Shown here: positions 16,609-24,725 of the stretch, piece after piece
How positions within the stretch are numbered: position 1 is the stretch's first letter
How the letters are laid out: every line of letters begins with the position of its first letter
NCBI GenBank assembly: GCA_012729015.1
Contig: JAAYDY010000101.1
Coordinates: forward strand, 1 to 64,000
Reading direction: 5' to 3'
Length of the DNA stretch: 64,000 nucleotides
Source of the DNA: Phycisphaerae bacterium
GTDB lineage: Bacteria > Planctomycetota > Phycisphaerae > FEN-1346 > JAACEH01
The notes under the pieces: model-generated
Seen by the model: the letters and a program-made list of their open reading frames with translations, nothing else
Databases searched by the model: none
Told to the model about the DNA's origin: nothing
Position numbers and translations under genes: made by a program

Positions 16609-17970
16609 ATGGCTTTTGCGAAGGACTTCGTGTGGGGAGCGGCGACGGCCAGTTACCAGATCGAGGGCGCTGTGGCCGAGGACGGCCGCGGCGAAAGCGT
16701 CTGGGACACCTACTGCAAGCGGCCCGGGGCCATCTGGGAGAACCAGTCGGGCGAGGTCGCCTGCGACCATTACCACCACTGGAAAGAGGACGTGGCCCTG
16801 ATGCGGAAGATCGGGCTGAAGGCCTACCGCTTCAGCATCGCCTGGCCGCGCGTCGTGCCCGACGGCGTGGGGGCGGTGAACCCCAGAGGGCTGGCGTTCT
16901 ACGACCGCCTGGTGGACGAGCTTCTGGCCGCCGGCATCGAGCCATGGCCCACGCTGTTTCACTGGGACATGCCGCAAGGGGCCTTCGACCGCGGCGGGTG
17001 GCTCAACCGCGAGTCGGCCGACTGGTTCGCCGACTACGCCACGGCCGTGGTGGACGCCCTGGGCGACCGCGTGCGAAGCTGGTTCACGCTGAACGAGCCG
17101 CAATGCTTCATCGGCTTCGGCCACCGCGATTCGCTCCAGGCGCCCGGGCTGAAGCTGTCGCGGAGCGAGTGGCTGCGCGCCGGGCACCACGCCCTGCTGG
17201 CCCACGGCCGCGCGGTGCAGGTGATCCGCTCGCGGGCCAAGGGACCGTGCCGCGTAAGCTGGGCTCCCGTCGGCTGGTCCAAGATGCCCGCAACGGCGAA
17301 CCGCGACGACATCGACGCCGCCCGCGAGGCCACCTTCGCCGTCACCGACGAAATGATCAACAACGCCTGGTGGATGGACCCGGTGTACCTGGGCCGCTAC
17401 CCGCAGGACGGGCTGCGGCTCTACGGGGCCGACGCGCCGAAGGTGCTCCCCGGCGACATGGACCTGATCGCCCAGCCGCTCGACCTTCAGGCCTTCAACA
17501 CCTACAACGGCCAGCTCATCCGCCGCGGCGCCGACGGCCGCCCCGAACTGGTCCCGCACCCGACGGGCTACCCGATGAACTTCTTCCACGGGTCGATCAC
17601 GCCGCCGTGTCTCTACTGGACGGCGAAGTTCATGTACGAGCGGTACAGGCTCCCCGTCGTCATCAGCGAGAACGGCATGTCGAACGCCGACTGGGTGGGC
17701 CTCGACGGCCGCGTGCCCGACGGCCCCCGGATCGACATGCTGCGTCGGTACCTGCTCGAGCTGGAGCGCGCGGCCGACGAGGGCGTCCCGGTGGCCGGCT
17801 ACTTCCTCTGGTCGCTCATGGACAACTTCGAGTGGTCGCACGGGTACAAGCAGCGGTTCGGCATCATCCATGTGGACTTCGTGACGGGCCGGCGGACGCT
17901 CAAGGACTCGGCCCTGTGGTACCGCGACGTGATCGCCACCCACGGCGGCAAACTGCACGAGGGGCTGTGA
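16609..17970 (+). CDS. glycoside hydrolase family 1 beta-glucosidase
   Basis: A 453-residue product of typical GH1 length. The N-terminal signature is FVWGAATASYQIEGA. The acid/base is Glu163 in TLNEPQ and the nucleophile is Glu354 in VISENGMS. The substrate-site residues NTYNGQ and FLWSLMDNFEWSHGY are all in place. It cleaves terminal beta-D-glucosyl or related residues from oligosaccharides with retention of configuration. There is no signal peptide, so it should act on imported sugars in the cytoplasm. AAGGAG lies 8 bp before the ATG at 16609. It appears monocistronic and is followed by a dense block of palindromic repeats. Confidence 0.95.
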   Translation: MAFAKDFVWGAATASYQIEGAVAEDGRGESVWDTYCKRPGAIWENQSGEVACDHYHHWKEDVALMRKIGLKAYRFSIAWPRVVPDGVGAVNPRGLAFYDRLVDELLAAGIEPWPTLFHWDMPQGAFDRGGWLNRESADWFADYATAVVDALGDRVRSWFTLNEPQCFIGFGHRDSLQAPGLKLSRSEWLRAGHHALLAHGRAVQVIRSRAKGPCRVSWAPVGWSKMPATANRDDIDAAREATFAVTDEMINNAWWMDPVYLGRYPQDGLRLYGADAPKVLPGDMDLIAQPLDLQAFNTYNGQLIRRGADGRPELVPHPTGYPMNFFHGSITPPCLYWTAKFMYERYRLPVVISENGMSNADWVGLDGRVPDGPRIDMLRRYLLELERAADEGVPVAGYFLWSLMDNFEWSHGYKQRFGIIHVDFVTGRRTLKDSALWYRDVIATHGGKLHEGL

Positions 17971-17986
17971 GGGTAGGGTGCAGCAC

Positions 17987-18163
17987 GTAGGGCGGCTGCT
18001 TGCAGCCGCCAACGCTGTGACCCCTCTCCATCGAGGGGAGAGGGTGGCCCGCAGGGCCGGGTGAGGATGACGGGCGGAGGGGTAGGGTGGGTCCCCCGGA
18101 CCCACGCGGTAACCCCTCTCCCTTGAGGGGAGAGGGTGGCCCGAAGGGCCGGGTGAGGGTGAC
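17987..18163. repeat. repeat block: family C, B, A, B palindromes
   Basis: In order: GTAGGGCGGCTGCTTGCAGC (from 17987); a 51-bp family B unit (18021-18071, CCCCTCTCC...GGGGAGAGGG plus GGCCCGCAGGGCC); a family A hairpin (18082-18109); and a second family B unit (18113-18163). Each family B unit contains two nested hairpins. The 304 bp between the GH1 gene and the next gene hold no coding sequence. Confidence 0.75.
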
Positions 18164-18274
18164 GAGGGCCAGGAACGATACGACTGCGCCGGAGCAGGGG
18201 GACGCACACACCGTTGAACGACAGGCCCCACGAGTCCGGTTGGCCAAGTCACGCATGAGGGAGGATGAGACCGC

Positions 18275-18760
18275 ATGGGAACGCCGCAAGAGCGACAGAG
18301 TCAACGGCCCCGTGCCCTGCTGATCGGCCGCAGCTGCTTCATGGTCCTGGCGTTGTGTGGCGGGCTGGTGGCCGGATGCACTCCGTCAGGCAGTTCCGGG
18401 TCGTTCCAGGAGTACTCGGCCACCTTCGTCGTCCCGAAGACTGAAGGGGTTCCCGAACTGATGCCTCTGCCTGAGAACGTCTACCAGGACGCCCTCAGGC
18501 TGAAGAACGAGAACTACCCCCGGTTCATCGAGTGCGCTACTGTGGTGCTGCGCAAGTATCACGAATACTACGTGGGCAGCTTCCGGCAATCCTATTCGTT
18601 TCTGTCGCCGGACGAGATGGAGTCAAAGGCCTATCTGGTCGAAGGCAACAACAAGTTCTTCCTGCTGAGGGAGTTCCTGAATCACCATGGCGTGGAACCG
18701 TCGCGCGAGGACGGCATGCCTTCGACCGTCGTGGAATGGTTCGAAGGGCCGCTCCCTTGA
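18275..18760 (+). CDS. putative lipoprotein, C-terminus encoded by a repeat
   Basis: A 161-residue product. The signal is VLALCGGLVAGC with a lipobox Cys. The mature part has aromatic-rich helices (YQDALRLKNENYPRFIECAT, KYHEYYVGSFRQSYSFL). No family is recognised. GGGAGG lies upstream of the ATG. The last codons and the TGA stop (18758-18760) lie inside a family B repeat (starting 18752), so the repeat supplies the final residues GPLP approximately and the stop. The ancestral C-terminus may differ. Confidence 0.65.
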   Translation: MGTPQERQSQRPRALLIGRSCFMVLALCGGLVAGCTPSGSSGSFQEYSATFVVPKTEGVPELMPLPENVYQDALRLKNENYPRFIECATVVLRKYHEYYVGSFRQSYSFLSPDEMESKAYLVEGNNKFFLLREFLNHHGVEPSREDGMPSTVVEWFEGPLP

Positions 18761-18888
18761 GGGGAGAGGGTGGCCCGAAGGGCCGGGTGAGGGTGACGCG
18801 CGGAGGGGTAGGGTGGGTCCACCGGACCCACGCGGCCAGTGTTGGCGACCGGTTGGCCATGAGGGCGGCTCGCGAGCCGTCCCTGTAG
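18752..18888. repeat. repeat block: family B, A and E palindromes
   Basis: A family B unit (18752-18797), a family A hairpin (18808-18835) and GGGCGGCTCGCGAGCCGTCC (about 18862-18881) followed by CCTGTAG. The first unit overlaps the end of the lipoprotein gene. A and B occur in the same order at 18082-18163, so they may spread as a composite. Confidence 0.7.
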
Positions 18889-19023
18889 CGAACGCAACGA
18901 AGGGTTGCGCCGTTCGACCCTCACCGCCCTCACTGAAAGCTCGGGGCACCTCCCCCTGGAAGGGGGAGGGGGTGGGCGCAGCCTGTTGTCCTGAGGTCTG
19001 TTGTCTCGATGAAGGAGACCGCC

Positions 19024-19623
19024 GTGCCGTTGTCGATTTGCGTGTACAGCAGTTCGAGCGACCACCTGGACGCGGTGTACTACGAGACCGCGCGCGAGCT
19101 GGCGCACTTGATGGCCGCGCGCCGGCACACGCTGGTCTACGGCGGCGGCAACAACGGACTCATGGGGGCCATGGCCACCGAGATGCAGCGGACCGGCGGC
19201 GGGCGGATCGTCGGCGTCATTCCCATCGCGCTGAAGGAGGCGGGCTACTGCCTGGAGACCATCGACGAGGTCATCGTCACCGACGGCATGCGCGACCGCA
19301 AGGCCGTCATGGACGAGCGGGCCGACGCCTTCGTCGCCCTGCCCGGCGGCTTCGGCACCTTCGAAGAGCTGCTGGAAGTGATTACCCTGAAGCAACTCCG
19401 CTACCACGCCAAGGCCATCGTCATCCTCGATGTGGACGGCTACTACGATCCGCTCCTGGCCCAGTTCGACCGGATGTTCGACCGCCGCTTCGCCAAACGC
19501 AAGTTCGCCCAGCTCTACCACGTCTCGACCGACCCGGCCGAGGCCCTGGAGTACCTGGAACACTACGCCCCCGACCCGCCCGCCACGCGACCCGGCATCG
19601 ACAAGTGCCGCCCGGAGCCCTGA
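19024..19623 (+). CDS. LOG family protein (cytokinin riboside 5'-monophosphate phosphoribohydrolase)
   Basis: A 199-residue product from the GTG at 19024, which has AAGGAG six bases upstream. An in-frame ATG at 19009 overlaps that site and is less likely. Family motifs are VYGGGNNGLMGAM (residues 38-50), the MRDRKAVM arginine/lysine region and LPGGFGTFEE (106-115). In plants and bacteria, LOG proteins release a nucleobase from nucleoside 5'-monophosphates; older annotations call them 'lysine decarboxylase'. It is cytoplasmic and stands alone, with no operon partner in the same direction. Confidence 0.9.
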   Translation: MPLSICVYSSSSDHLDAVYYETARELAHLMAARRHTLVYGGGNNGLMGAMATEMQRTGGGRIVGVIPIALKEAGYCLETIDEVIVTDGMRDRKAVMDERADAFVALPGGFGTFEELLEVITLKQLRYHAKAIVILDVDGYYDPLLAQFDRMFDRRFAKRKFAQLYHVSTDPAEALEYLEHYAPDPPATRPGIDKCRPEP

Positions 19624-19673
19624 TGCTGCCTCGCGCGGGCGTCGCTCACGTTCACGATGTGAACGACTGCCGG

Positions 19674-20183
19674 TCACCGCACGGCGAACAACGGAGCCAG
19701 CCGCGGATGCCAATCTGCCAGCGCCTTCAGCAAGTCATTGTCGGTGCCCACGGTCATGTCGCGTTGCACCCCGGCGGCAATCTTGGCGATGGTGCGGCGG
19801 TCATCGATGCACCCGCCGAAGTAGTCTACCTTGCGGCGGTTCTTCAGCAGTTTCGCCCAGTACGTCGCTGCCCTCTCGGGAGACTGCCGCTGGATGACGG
19901 CGGCGCCGTACACCTTGCCCGCCGCAGTCATGCGATTCCATCGCGATTCCACGGCTGCCGCGGCGCCGGGCGTCTCGATCAGTGTCACCACCGACAGCCA
20001 GTACGTGGACTCCCGCCCGCCAATCCCCAAGAGGTATCCCTCATAGTCTTTCGCCTCGCAGATGCGTTCCAGCGCCTCGGTCGCCTCGGGCGACAACAGG
20101 ATGGGCCTCGCGTCGCCCCCGTGCGGCGCGCAGCCGGACACGACACACAGGACAATCGACGCCGCAAGAAGACGTTGCCTCAT
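19674..20183 (-). CDS. putative lipoprotein, last gene of the mini-RHS array
   Basis: A 169-residue product. The signal is LLAASIVLCVVSGC with lipobox Cys18, then a mature domain with repeated charged helices (EATEALERICEAKDYEGYLL, SPERAATYWAKLLKNRRKV). No family is recognised. GAGGAA precedes the ATG. It lies on the same strand as, and downstream of, two other lipoprotein genes and the caspase-like mini-RHS gene. By position it could be an orphan immunity or partner protein; this is inferred only from order and lipidation. Confidence 0.65.
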   Translation of the reverse strand: MRQRLLAASIVLCVVSGCAPHGGDARPILLSPEATEALERICEAKDYEGYLLGIGGRESTYWLSVVTLIETPGAAAAVESRWNRMTAAGKVYGAAVIQRQSPERAATYWAKLLKNRRKVDYFGGCIDDRRTIAKIAAGVQRDMTVGTDNDLLKALADWHPRLAPLFAVR

Positions 20184-20315
20184 TGTGCATTCCTCGAATG
20201 ACCGATCCAGTGGTCTGCAGTCGTCACAAGCAGCGCGTCGATAGGCAACCTGTTCAGACTTGCCGAGCGGCGCCCGGCACTACCTCAATGAGCTGCCTCC
20301 GCGTCATGCGAGTTC

Positions 20316-20864
20316 TCAACGCCCCACATCAAGACGGAGAGGCGCGGTCACGGAGTGGAAGTACCGCTCGAACACGTCACGATCTGATGAGCTCACATCG
20401 GTGTCGATGCTCACCACAACCACCGTGTTCTGATCCTTCCGGAGAAAGCCAACGAGGTTGATCTGCCCGCCTTCCGCCGAGGACTCTCCTCGCAGGAGTT
20501 CATATCCGGCTTCAGCGTCGTTGCGAGACGGATAGGTCAGGCAGAAGACCAATACGCGACCGTCGCCGTCGTCTCCTTCCGCATAGATGCTGGCCCAGAC
20601 GCGCGCGGCGTTCGATGGTCGGTCGTCCGCGAAGAGTGCCTGGGCTTCGTCCCCTTCCAGAAGTTGCGGATTCTGAAGCCACCAGGGTGTCTTGTCAATC
20701 GGCGGCATCTCTGAAGAGGACATAATCCTCCAGCCCGGCGGCAGATCCTGTGCGGCAAGCAGACACGGCTCAGGTGCCGTGTCCGAATCGGACCCGCGTC
20801 TGCATGCTCCGGCCAGGATGCCCAGAAGCAGAATGCCTGTGATGGTCACGACACGCGACAGCAT
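20316..20864 (-). CDS. putative lipoprotein in the mini-RHS array
   Basis: A 182-residue product from the ATG at 20864, chosen for AGGAGG six bases upstream. The signal is ITGILLLGILAGAC. The mature part holds a run of beta-strand-like segments (RVLVFCLTYPSRNDAEAGYE, INLVGFLRKDQNTVVVVSID) compatible with a small alpha/beta sandwich. Family unknown. It is oriented with the genes on either side, 132 bp from the last lipoprotein gene and 209 bp from the preceding one. Confidence 0.65.
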   Translation of the reverse strand: MLSRVVTITGILLLGILAGACRRGSDSDTAPEPCLLAAQDLPPGWRIMSSSEMPPIDKTPWWLQNPQLLEGDEAQALFADDRPSNAARVWASIYAEGDDGDGRVLVFCLTYPSRNDAEAGYELLRGESSAEGGQINLVGFLRKDQNTVVVVSIDTDVSSSDRDVFERYFHSVTAPLRLDVGR

Positions 20865-21073
20865 GGGTGCCTCCTGACTTTCCACCGGACAAGATCGTCG
20901 GACTCGCCTTCACGGAGCAGCCACACTCAATTGGGGTGGGGCCATCGGGCCATCGGGGACAGTATACTGGTTTTGCCGACGGTTCGACCACGATTTCCGC
21001 TCATCGCGGCAGGGGCGGCATGCCCTGTTCGGCCCTGTACGTCTGCGAGAGGCGATGTCGACAAACGGCCGAG

Positions 21074-21445
21074 TCAACTGCCAAACTGCGGGCGGCCGAA
21101 GCCGTCTCTCCAGACGAGGACCTCATTATGCTCGTCGGCCCTGCCGGCCCCAATCACCATATCGAACCAGTTGAAGTAGAGCACATAGTCGCCGTAGACT
21201 CGTCCTCTGGTGATGGTGTTCTCTTCGGAGGTCCGCCACTGCTCTGGGCTCATTCCTGCCGGCTGGGTCCGCAACCACACCCGGCTGTCATCGGGTTCCC
21301 CAAGGTCGTTCTCGATCTGGTCCCCCGACTTGCCTTCGTGAGTCGTGAAGAAGGCCGCAACGTCCCGGTCGCTCACGCCGCATCCTGGTGTGCCCGCCGA
21401 CAGGGCCAGCCCCACTGCTATGGCAACAGCCAATGGTATTCTCAC
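21074..21445 (-). CDS. small lipoprotein translationally coupled to the caspase-like mini-RHS gene
   Basis: A 123-residue product. The signal is IPLAVAIAVGLALSAGTPGC. The mature part includes FFTTHEGKSGDQIENDLGEP and two tyrosine-rich strands (GRVYGDYVLYFNWFDMVIG), similar in feel to small BamE/SmpA-type or immunity-like sandwiches but not assigned. The start is GTG at 21445, overlapping the TGA of the mini-RHS gene by four bases (GTGA), so the two are translationally coupled. Such coupling is typical of toxin-immunity or secreted enzyme-chaperone pairs. That role is an inference. Confidence 0.7.
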   Translation of the reverse strand: MRIPLAVAIAVGLALSAGTPGCGVSDRDVAAFFTTHEGKSGDQIENDLGEPDDSRVWLRTQPAGMSPEQWRTSEENTITRGRVYGDYVLYFNWFDMVIGAGRADEHNEVLVWRDGFGRPQFGS

Positions 21446-22386
21446 AGATCATCCCCTGGGAGATGGCCCACTCCCTTGACGGCATCAGGATACGGGATTT
21501 CAGTCACGGCCACCCCTGTCTTTCCGGGGCCGATCCGGCCATCGGGAATCAACTTCGTCAGGCCCTTCAGGGTTTCCCATGAACCGTCTGACCTGGGGAT
21601 AAGCGTGGCATTTGTGCCAATCACAGTGCATCCGGTGTTGACAGCAATTGCCGAGAGTGTGTTGGCGTCGGCCGAAGAGCACGAGACGATGTTGATTGTG
21701 CATCCGCCTTCGCACATCACATCCTTAATCTTGTCGGCGAACATCTTGCCGGATTCTCCTCCCGAAACGAACTCCTGGGGATGTGTATAGTATGATCCCA
21801 TCCGAAAGCCGCCTTCGCCGGATATGCCTCCGTGAGAGACTATGGCCAAGTGGCTGACGCAATTGCACTTCTTGAGGTGCGCATCAAGCCTGGTCAGCAT
21901 GTGGCCGACATTGTGGGCGCCGAGTTTGGTGTAGTTCCCGTCCTTGTCAGCACGAAGGGCAAAGAGCTTCATGTGATTCCTGTCCTTATTGGCGGCACCT
22001 GTCCAGACGAATAGAAACTTCCGCCTGTGACACGTTGTGGCACCCTCCGGGCATCTTCTCTCGAGTGCTGGCATGCTGACCCAACTCTCGGGTTCTGGTA
22101 TGACCTCCTTGAGTCCGAGGGCGTCCGTGGCTACGGTTGGGCGAGTAGAGACATACTCGTATTGGTGCCCGTCTTGTCGGTTTTCATCCGGATCGCGCCG
22201 GGTAAACTCGTGCGACGACAGGTTTCGCGTCAGGGGCGACTCGTTGGGCGTGCCGAGCGGGTCGCGCTGCATGAAGCGGCCGACGGTGGGGTGATACACC
22301 CGGTGGCGGGCCTGGGCGTCGGAAGCCGTCGCCGCGAGGGCGAGCAAGGCTGCGGCAACAGCCAGAAGAGTGCGTGTGTGTCTCAT
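21442..22386 (-). CDS. secreted mini-RHS protein with caspase/DUF4347-like C-terminal domain
   Basis: A 314-residue product with three parts. (1) A Sec signal peptide with A-x-A site (TASDAQA, residues 20-26). (2) A mini RHS core, about residues 27-92: RVYHPTVGRFMQRDPLG, then YEYVSTRPTVATDALGL, where DALGL takes the place of the RHS cleavage motif DPxGL. (3) A variable domain (about 93-314) with a His-Gly motif (VSHGGISGEGGF, His185) and a later Cys (INIVSCSSADA, Cys236) after hydrophobic strands. That order and spacing recall caspase-fold or DUF4347 proteins. No YD repeats precede the core, unlike normal RHS proteins of over 1000 residues. AAAGGAA precedes the ATG. The small lipoprotein overlaps its 3' end. 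Confidence 0.75.
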   Translation of the reverse strand: MRHTRTLLAVAAALLALAATASDAQARHRVYHPTVGRFMQRDPLGTPNESPLTRNLSSHEFTRRDPDENRQDGHQYEYVSTRPTVATDALGLKEVIPEPESWVSMPALERRCPEGATTCHRRKFLFVWTGAANKDRNHMKLFALRADKDGNYTKLGAHNVGHMLTRLDAHLKKCNCVSHLAIVSHGGISGEGGFRMGSYYTHPQEFVSGGESGKMFADKIKDVMCEGGCTINIVSCSSADANTLSAIAVNTGCTVIGTNATLIPRSDGSWETLKGLTKLIPDGRIGPGKTGVAVTEIPYPDAVKGVGHLPGDDL

Positions 22387-22419
22387 GATGAGCTTCCTTT
22401 CCCTGCGTTGCTTCGGTCC

Positions 22420-22448
22420 ATTGAACCTGATGGTTCTCTCATTGTCCA
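22420..22448 (-). promoter_or_regulatory. promoter with internal dyad, mini-RHS copy 1
   Basis: Minus-strand TGGACA (22448-22443), 17-bp spacer, TTCAAT (22425-22420). The perfect dyad GAACC-ATCA-GGTTC overlaps the spacer and -10 (22436-22423) and may be an operator. The same arrangement is conserved in the second copy. Confidence 0.45.
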
Positions 22449-22524
22449 GCCCCTCCCGGCACCCCGCGCGGCTGCGGCAAAGTGTGCGGCATGTCTGACG
22501 GGGCAGACATGGCCCCCGGCGCAG

Positions 22525-22648
22525 CTATCGCGGCGGCTGCGGCACGGGCGGATACGGGCGGTACGGATTCTGCGGCAGCACGTCCCGCGCGTCCGGCCGC
22601 CGAGGCAGACCCGGCACCGGCACAATGGGCGGCGCCAGACGCTGCCTC
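22525..22648 (-). pseudogene. orphan 3' tail of the transglutaminase-like gene
   Basis: About 40 codons that read RQRLAPPIVPVPGLPRRPD and end QNPYRPYPPVPQPPR-stop. This is nearly the same as the C-terminus of the gene at 24863-26231. The remainder of that gene is absent here. It came with the duplicated segment and shows that the duplication began inside the upstream gene. Confidence 0.75.
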
Positions 22649-22668
22649 CTTCAGGGGATGTACGTGCA

Positions 22669-23748
22669 TCACTGGTTTTCGATGACCTTCCACACCTTGA
22701 TCTTGCCGCCGGCCACGGAGGCCAGGTGCGTGGAATCGGGGGAGAAGGAGAGCATGAGGATGGTTGTGCCGCCGTGGAGAAGCACCCGTGGCTCGGGGTC
22801 GGGGACAGTGAGATCCCAGAGGTAGACGTGCCCCTCCGGGCCGGTGCCTGCCGCCAGCCACCGGCCGTCCGGACTCACCGTCAGCCACGATGCTCGGTGA
22901 GCGTATTCGGACCGCCCCTTTCGCCGCGTTGCCCACCACTGGCCGAGGATTCTGCCCGTGGTGGTTTCAATCCGATAAACGCACCCCTCGCTCCCGGCCG
23001 TGTAGAGCGTCTGCCCGTCGGCCGCGAAGACGGCGTACCCGGTCGACACCTCCGTGGGCGGCCGGTCGATCCACAACACCTTTTCCTGAGCCACGTCCAC
23101 CATGGCCACGCCGTTCGCCCAGCCCCCGACGGCCACATACCGCCCATCGTCGGACACGGCGATCTGGCGAATGGTGTTATATCCATGTCCAATCAAGTCT
23201 GCAGCCCAGCGCATTTCTCCCGTCGACACGTCGAGGATTCCCACTCGGTGGCGGGGGTTATCCCGATCCCGATCCGGAGGCGGGTTGTTGAAGTCCTCCC
23301 CCAGGACCAACCCGACGAAAGCGCCATTGGTGCTTGTGCCTACCTCGGAGTAGTCCCATCCAGGCAGATTCTCCCATGTTCTGGCGGCTTCAGGTGACGC
23401 AAAAGGAATCAACTTCAGCGGCCAGTCACGTTTGCCGGGAGGTGGCTCCACGCTTGCCAGGTACCTGTCGCCCGGGAGAAGGGTGACATCGGTCGATGGG
23501 GGAACATTCACCGTGGTTTTCGCCAGCGTTGCCCCTTGCCACGTCCAAGCCTCCAAGACCTCCTGTCCGTTAGATTCCGAGGTACCGAAGAAACCTTCGG
23601 CACCCTGTCCCCATTCGTGGAATCCATTGCCCACGCCGGGCCAGTCGAGGACTTCAGAAGCAACGCCGGAGCCTCCCTCGTAGCTCGACGTGCATGAGGA
23701 CAAGAGCATTAACATCACCACTGCGGCTCGAACCGGGGCTCTGCCCAT
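22669..23748 (-). CDS. WD40-type beta-propeller lipoprotein
   Basis: A 359-residue product. The lipobox is MLMLLSSC. The body is a series of WD-like blades: GDRYLASVEPPPGKRDWPLK, IRQIAVSDDGRYVAVGGWA, YAVFAADGQTLYTAGSEGC, SWLTVSPDGRWLAAGTGPEG and LSFSPDSTHLASVAGG, the last ending in KIKVWKVIENQ. Propellers are protein-binding scaffolds; lipidation puts it on a membrane facing the periplasm. It starts 29 bp after the phospholipase-like mini-RHS gene with AAGGAGG upstream, so the two are almost certainly cotranscribed. An immunity, inhibitor or partner role for that protein is the natural hypothesis. It ends just before the orphan gene tail of the duplicated segment. Confidence 0.75.
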   Translation of the reverse strand: MGRAPVRAAVVMLMLLSSCTSSYEGGSGVASEVLDWPGVGNGFHEWGQGAEGFFGTSESNGQEVLEAWTWQGATLAKTTVNVPPSTDVTLLPGDRYLASVEPPPGKRDWPLKLIPFASPEAARTWENLPGWDYSEVGTSTNGAFVGLVLGEDFNNPPPDRDRDNPRHRVGILDVSTGEMRWAADLIGHGYNTIRQIAVSDDGRYVAVGGWANGVAMVDVAQEKVLWIDRPPTEVSTGYAVFAADGQTLYTAGSEGCVYRIETTTGRILGQWWATRRKGRSEYAHRASWLTVSPDGRWLAAGTGPEGHVYLWDLTVPDPEPRVLLHGGTTILMLSFSPDSTHLASVAGGKIKVWKVIENQ

Positions 23749-23777
23749 TGAGAGGTACCTCCTTGTCAGAACTGCCC

Positions 23778-24725
23778 TTACGGTCGCGGCAGATTCGGGC
23801 CCGGGAACTTGCCATCCAGATAGTCATTTACCTTCTTGTCGTCGGCCGCATCCCCCGATGACGTTGGCTTCCGCGAGTCATCTGGTCCCGGACAGTGGCA
23901 GGGACACTTCTCCTTGAACTTCTTCAGGGCCTCGTAAGTGGCCTTGCCCGCAGCGCGCACGTCGGCGGGCCACAAATCTGCTCGGTCGGTGTTGCCAGAC
24001 AGGGCAGCGTTCAGTGTTCCCCGCTCCTCCTGCCAGTAACCACCACTGCCTTTGTCTACCCAGACAGCGCCGCGGCCATGCCCGATACCGCTAATGTAAG
24101 GCCTCCCCTGATGCGACCACGAATCCTGAAGCACGTGCAGCCCCTCCGTGAACCTCTTGAAGTCACAATCCTCCAGACCCTCCTCCATTATCTTCCGAGC
24201 CTCTGGACTGTCCGGATGAACCTCTCCGTCTGGGCTGACCGGAAAATGCCAAATCGCCATCAACGCAATCTTCGGGCCTGGCCGAACGCCAAGCAGGAGT
24301 TGTTTCACGGCATCTATCACGCCGTCCATGCCAGGTCTTGACCCTTCGTGCTCATCGGGAGCATTGGCCCCGGCAGCCACCTCCTCAGCACAGGCGATGC
24401 CCGCCATGGTCGCCAACTCCTTGGTCAAGTCGTGGTGGACGTCACTATTCCACAGCCCCATCGGATCGACGTAGCCGGATGGACCGCTGTGCACGTACTG
24501 ATACAGGTTCATGCCGTCGCGATACTGTGCCGCCGGATCGCGCCGGGTGAACTCGTGCGACGACAGGTTGCGCGTCAGGGGCGATTCGTTCGGCGTGCCG
24601 AGCGGGTCGCGCTGCATGAAGCGGCCGACGGTGGGGTGATACACCCGGTGGCGGGCCTGGGCGTCGGAGGCCGTCGCCGCGAGGGCGAGCAAGGCCACGG
24701 CAACAGTCGCAACAGTGCGCGTCAT
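23778..24725 (-). CDS. secreted mini-RHS protein with zinc phospholipase C / S1-P1 nuclease-like domain
   Basis: A 315-residue product. It has a signal peptide (LLALAATASDAQA), a mini RHS core (RVYHPTVGRFMQRDPLG at 28-44, NLYQYVHSGPSGYVDPMGL at 73-91) and a C-terminal domain starting at Trp92. That domain reads WNSDVHHDL, then AIWHFP, then HVLQDSWSH (His197-x3-Asp201-x3-His205), the metal pattern of the zinc phospholipase C / S1-P1 nuclease superfamily. In those enzymes the N-terminal Trp itself binds zinc, so cleavage right after DPMGL would create it. The C-terminus is Cys/Pro-rich (KCPCHCPGPDD). AAAGGAA precedes the ATG. The WD40 lipoprotein gene follows at 29 bp. Confidence 0.75.
   Translation of the reverse strand: MTRTVATVAVALLALAATASDAQARHRVYHPTVGRFMQRDPLGTPNESPLTRNLSSHEFTRRDPAAQYRDGMNLYQYVHSGPSGYVDPMGLWNSDVHHDLTKELATMAGIACAEEVAAGANAPDEHEGSRPGMDGVIDAVKQLLLGVRPGPKIALMAIWHFPVSPDGEVHPDSPEARKIMEEGLEDCDFKRFTEGLHVLQDSWSHQGRPYISGIGHGRGAVWVDKGSGGYWQEERGTLNAALSGNTDRADLWPADVRAAGKATYEALKKFKEKCPCHCPGPDDSRKPTSSGDAADDKKVNDYLDGKFPGPNLPRP

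Larger units (their letters stand above)
22188..22648 (-). repeat. duplicated segment, copy 1 (about 460 bp)
   Basis: It covers the end of the transglutaminase-like coding sequence, its downstream gap, the shared promoter, and the first ~70 codons of the mini-RHS gene. It matches 24534-24990 with roughly 90% identity by eye. Similarity stops sharply on both sides. That argues for a recombination-born duplication that placed a new C-terminal domain under the same 5' module. Confidence 0.75.

Noticed and set aside
13112-18888. Palindrome clusters as a CRISPR array
   Set aside because: Units are irregularly spaced, belong to different sequence families and are hairpins in themselves; no regular spacers and no cas genes.
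19009-19011. ATG at 19009 as the start of the LOG-family gene
   Set aside because: It overlaps the AAGGAG that is ideally spaced for the GTG at 19024, and the family's conserved sequence begins just after that GTG.
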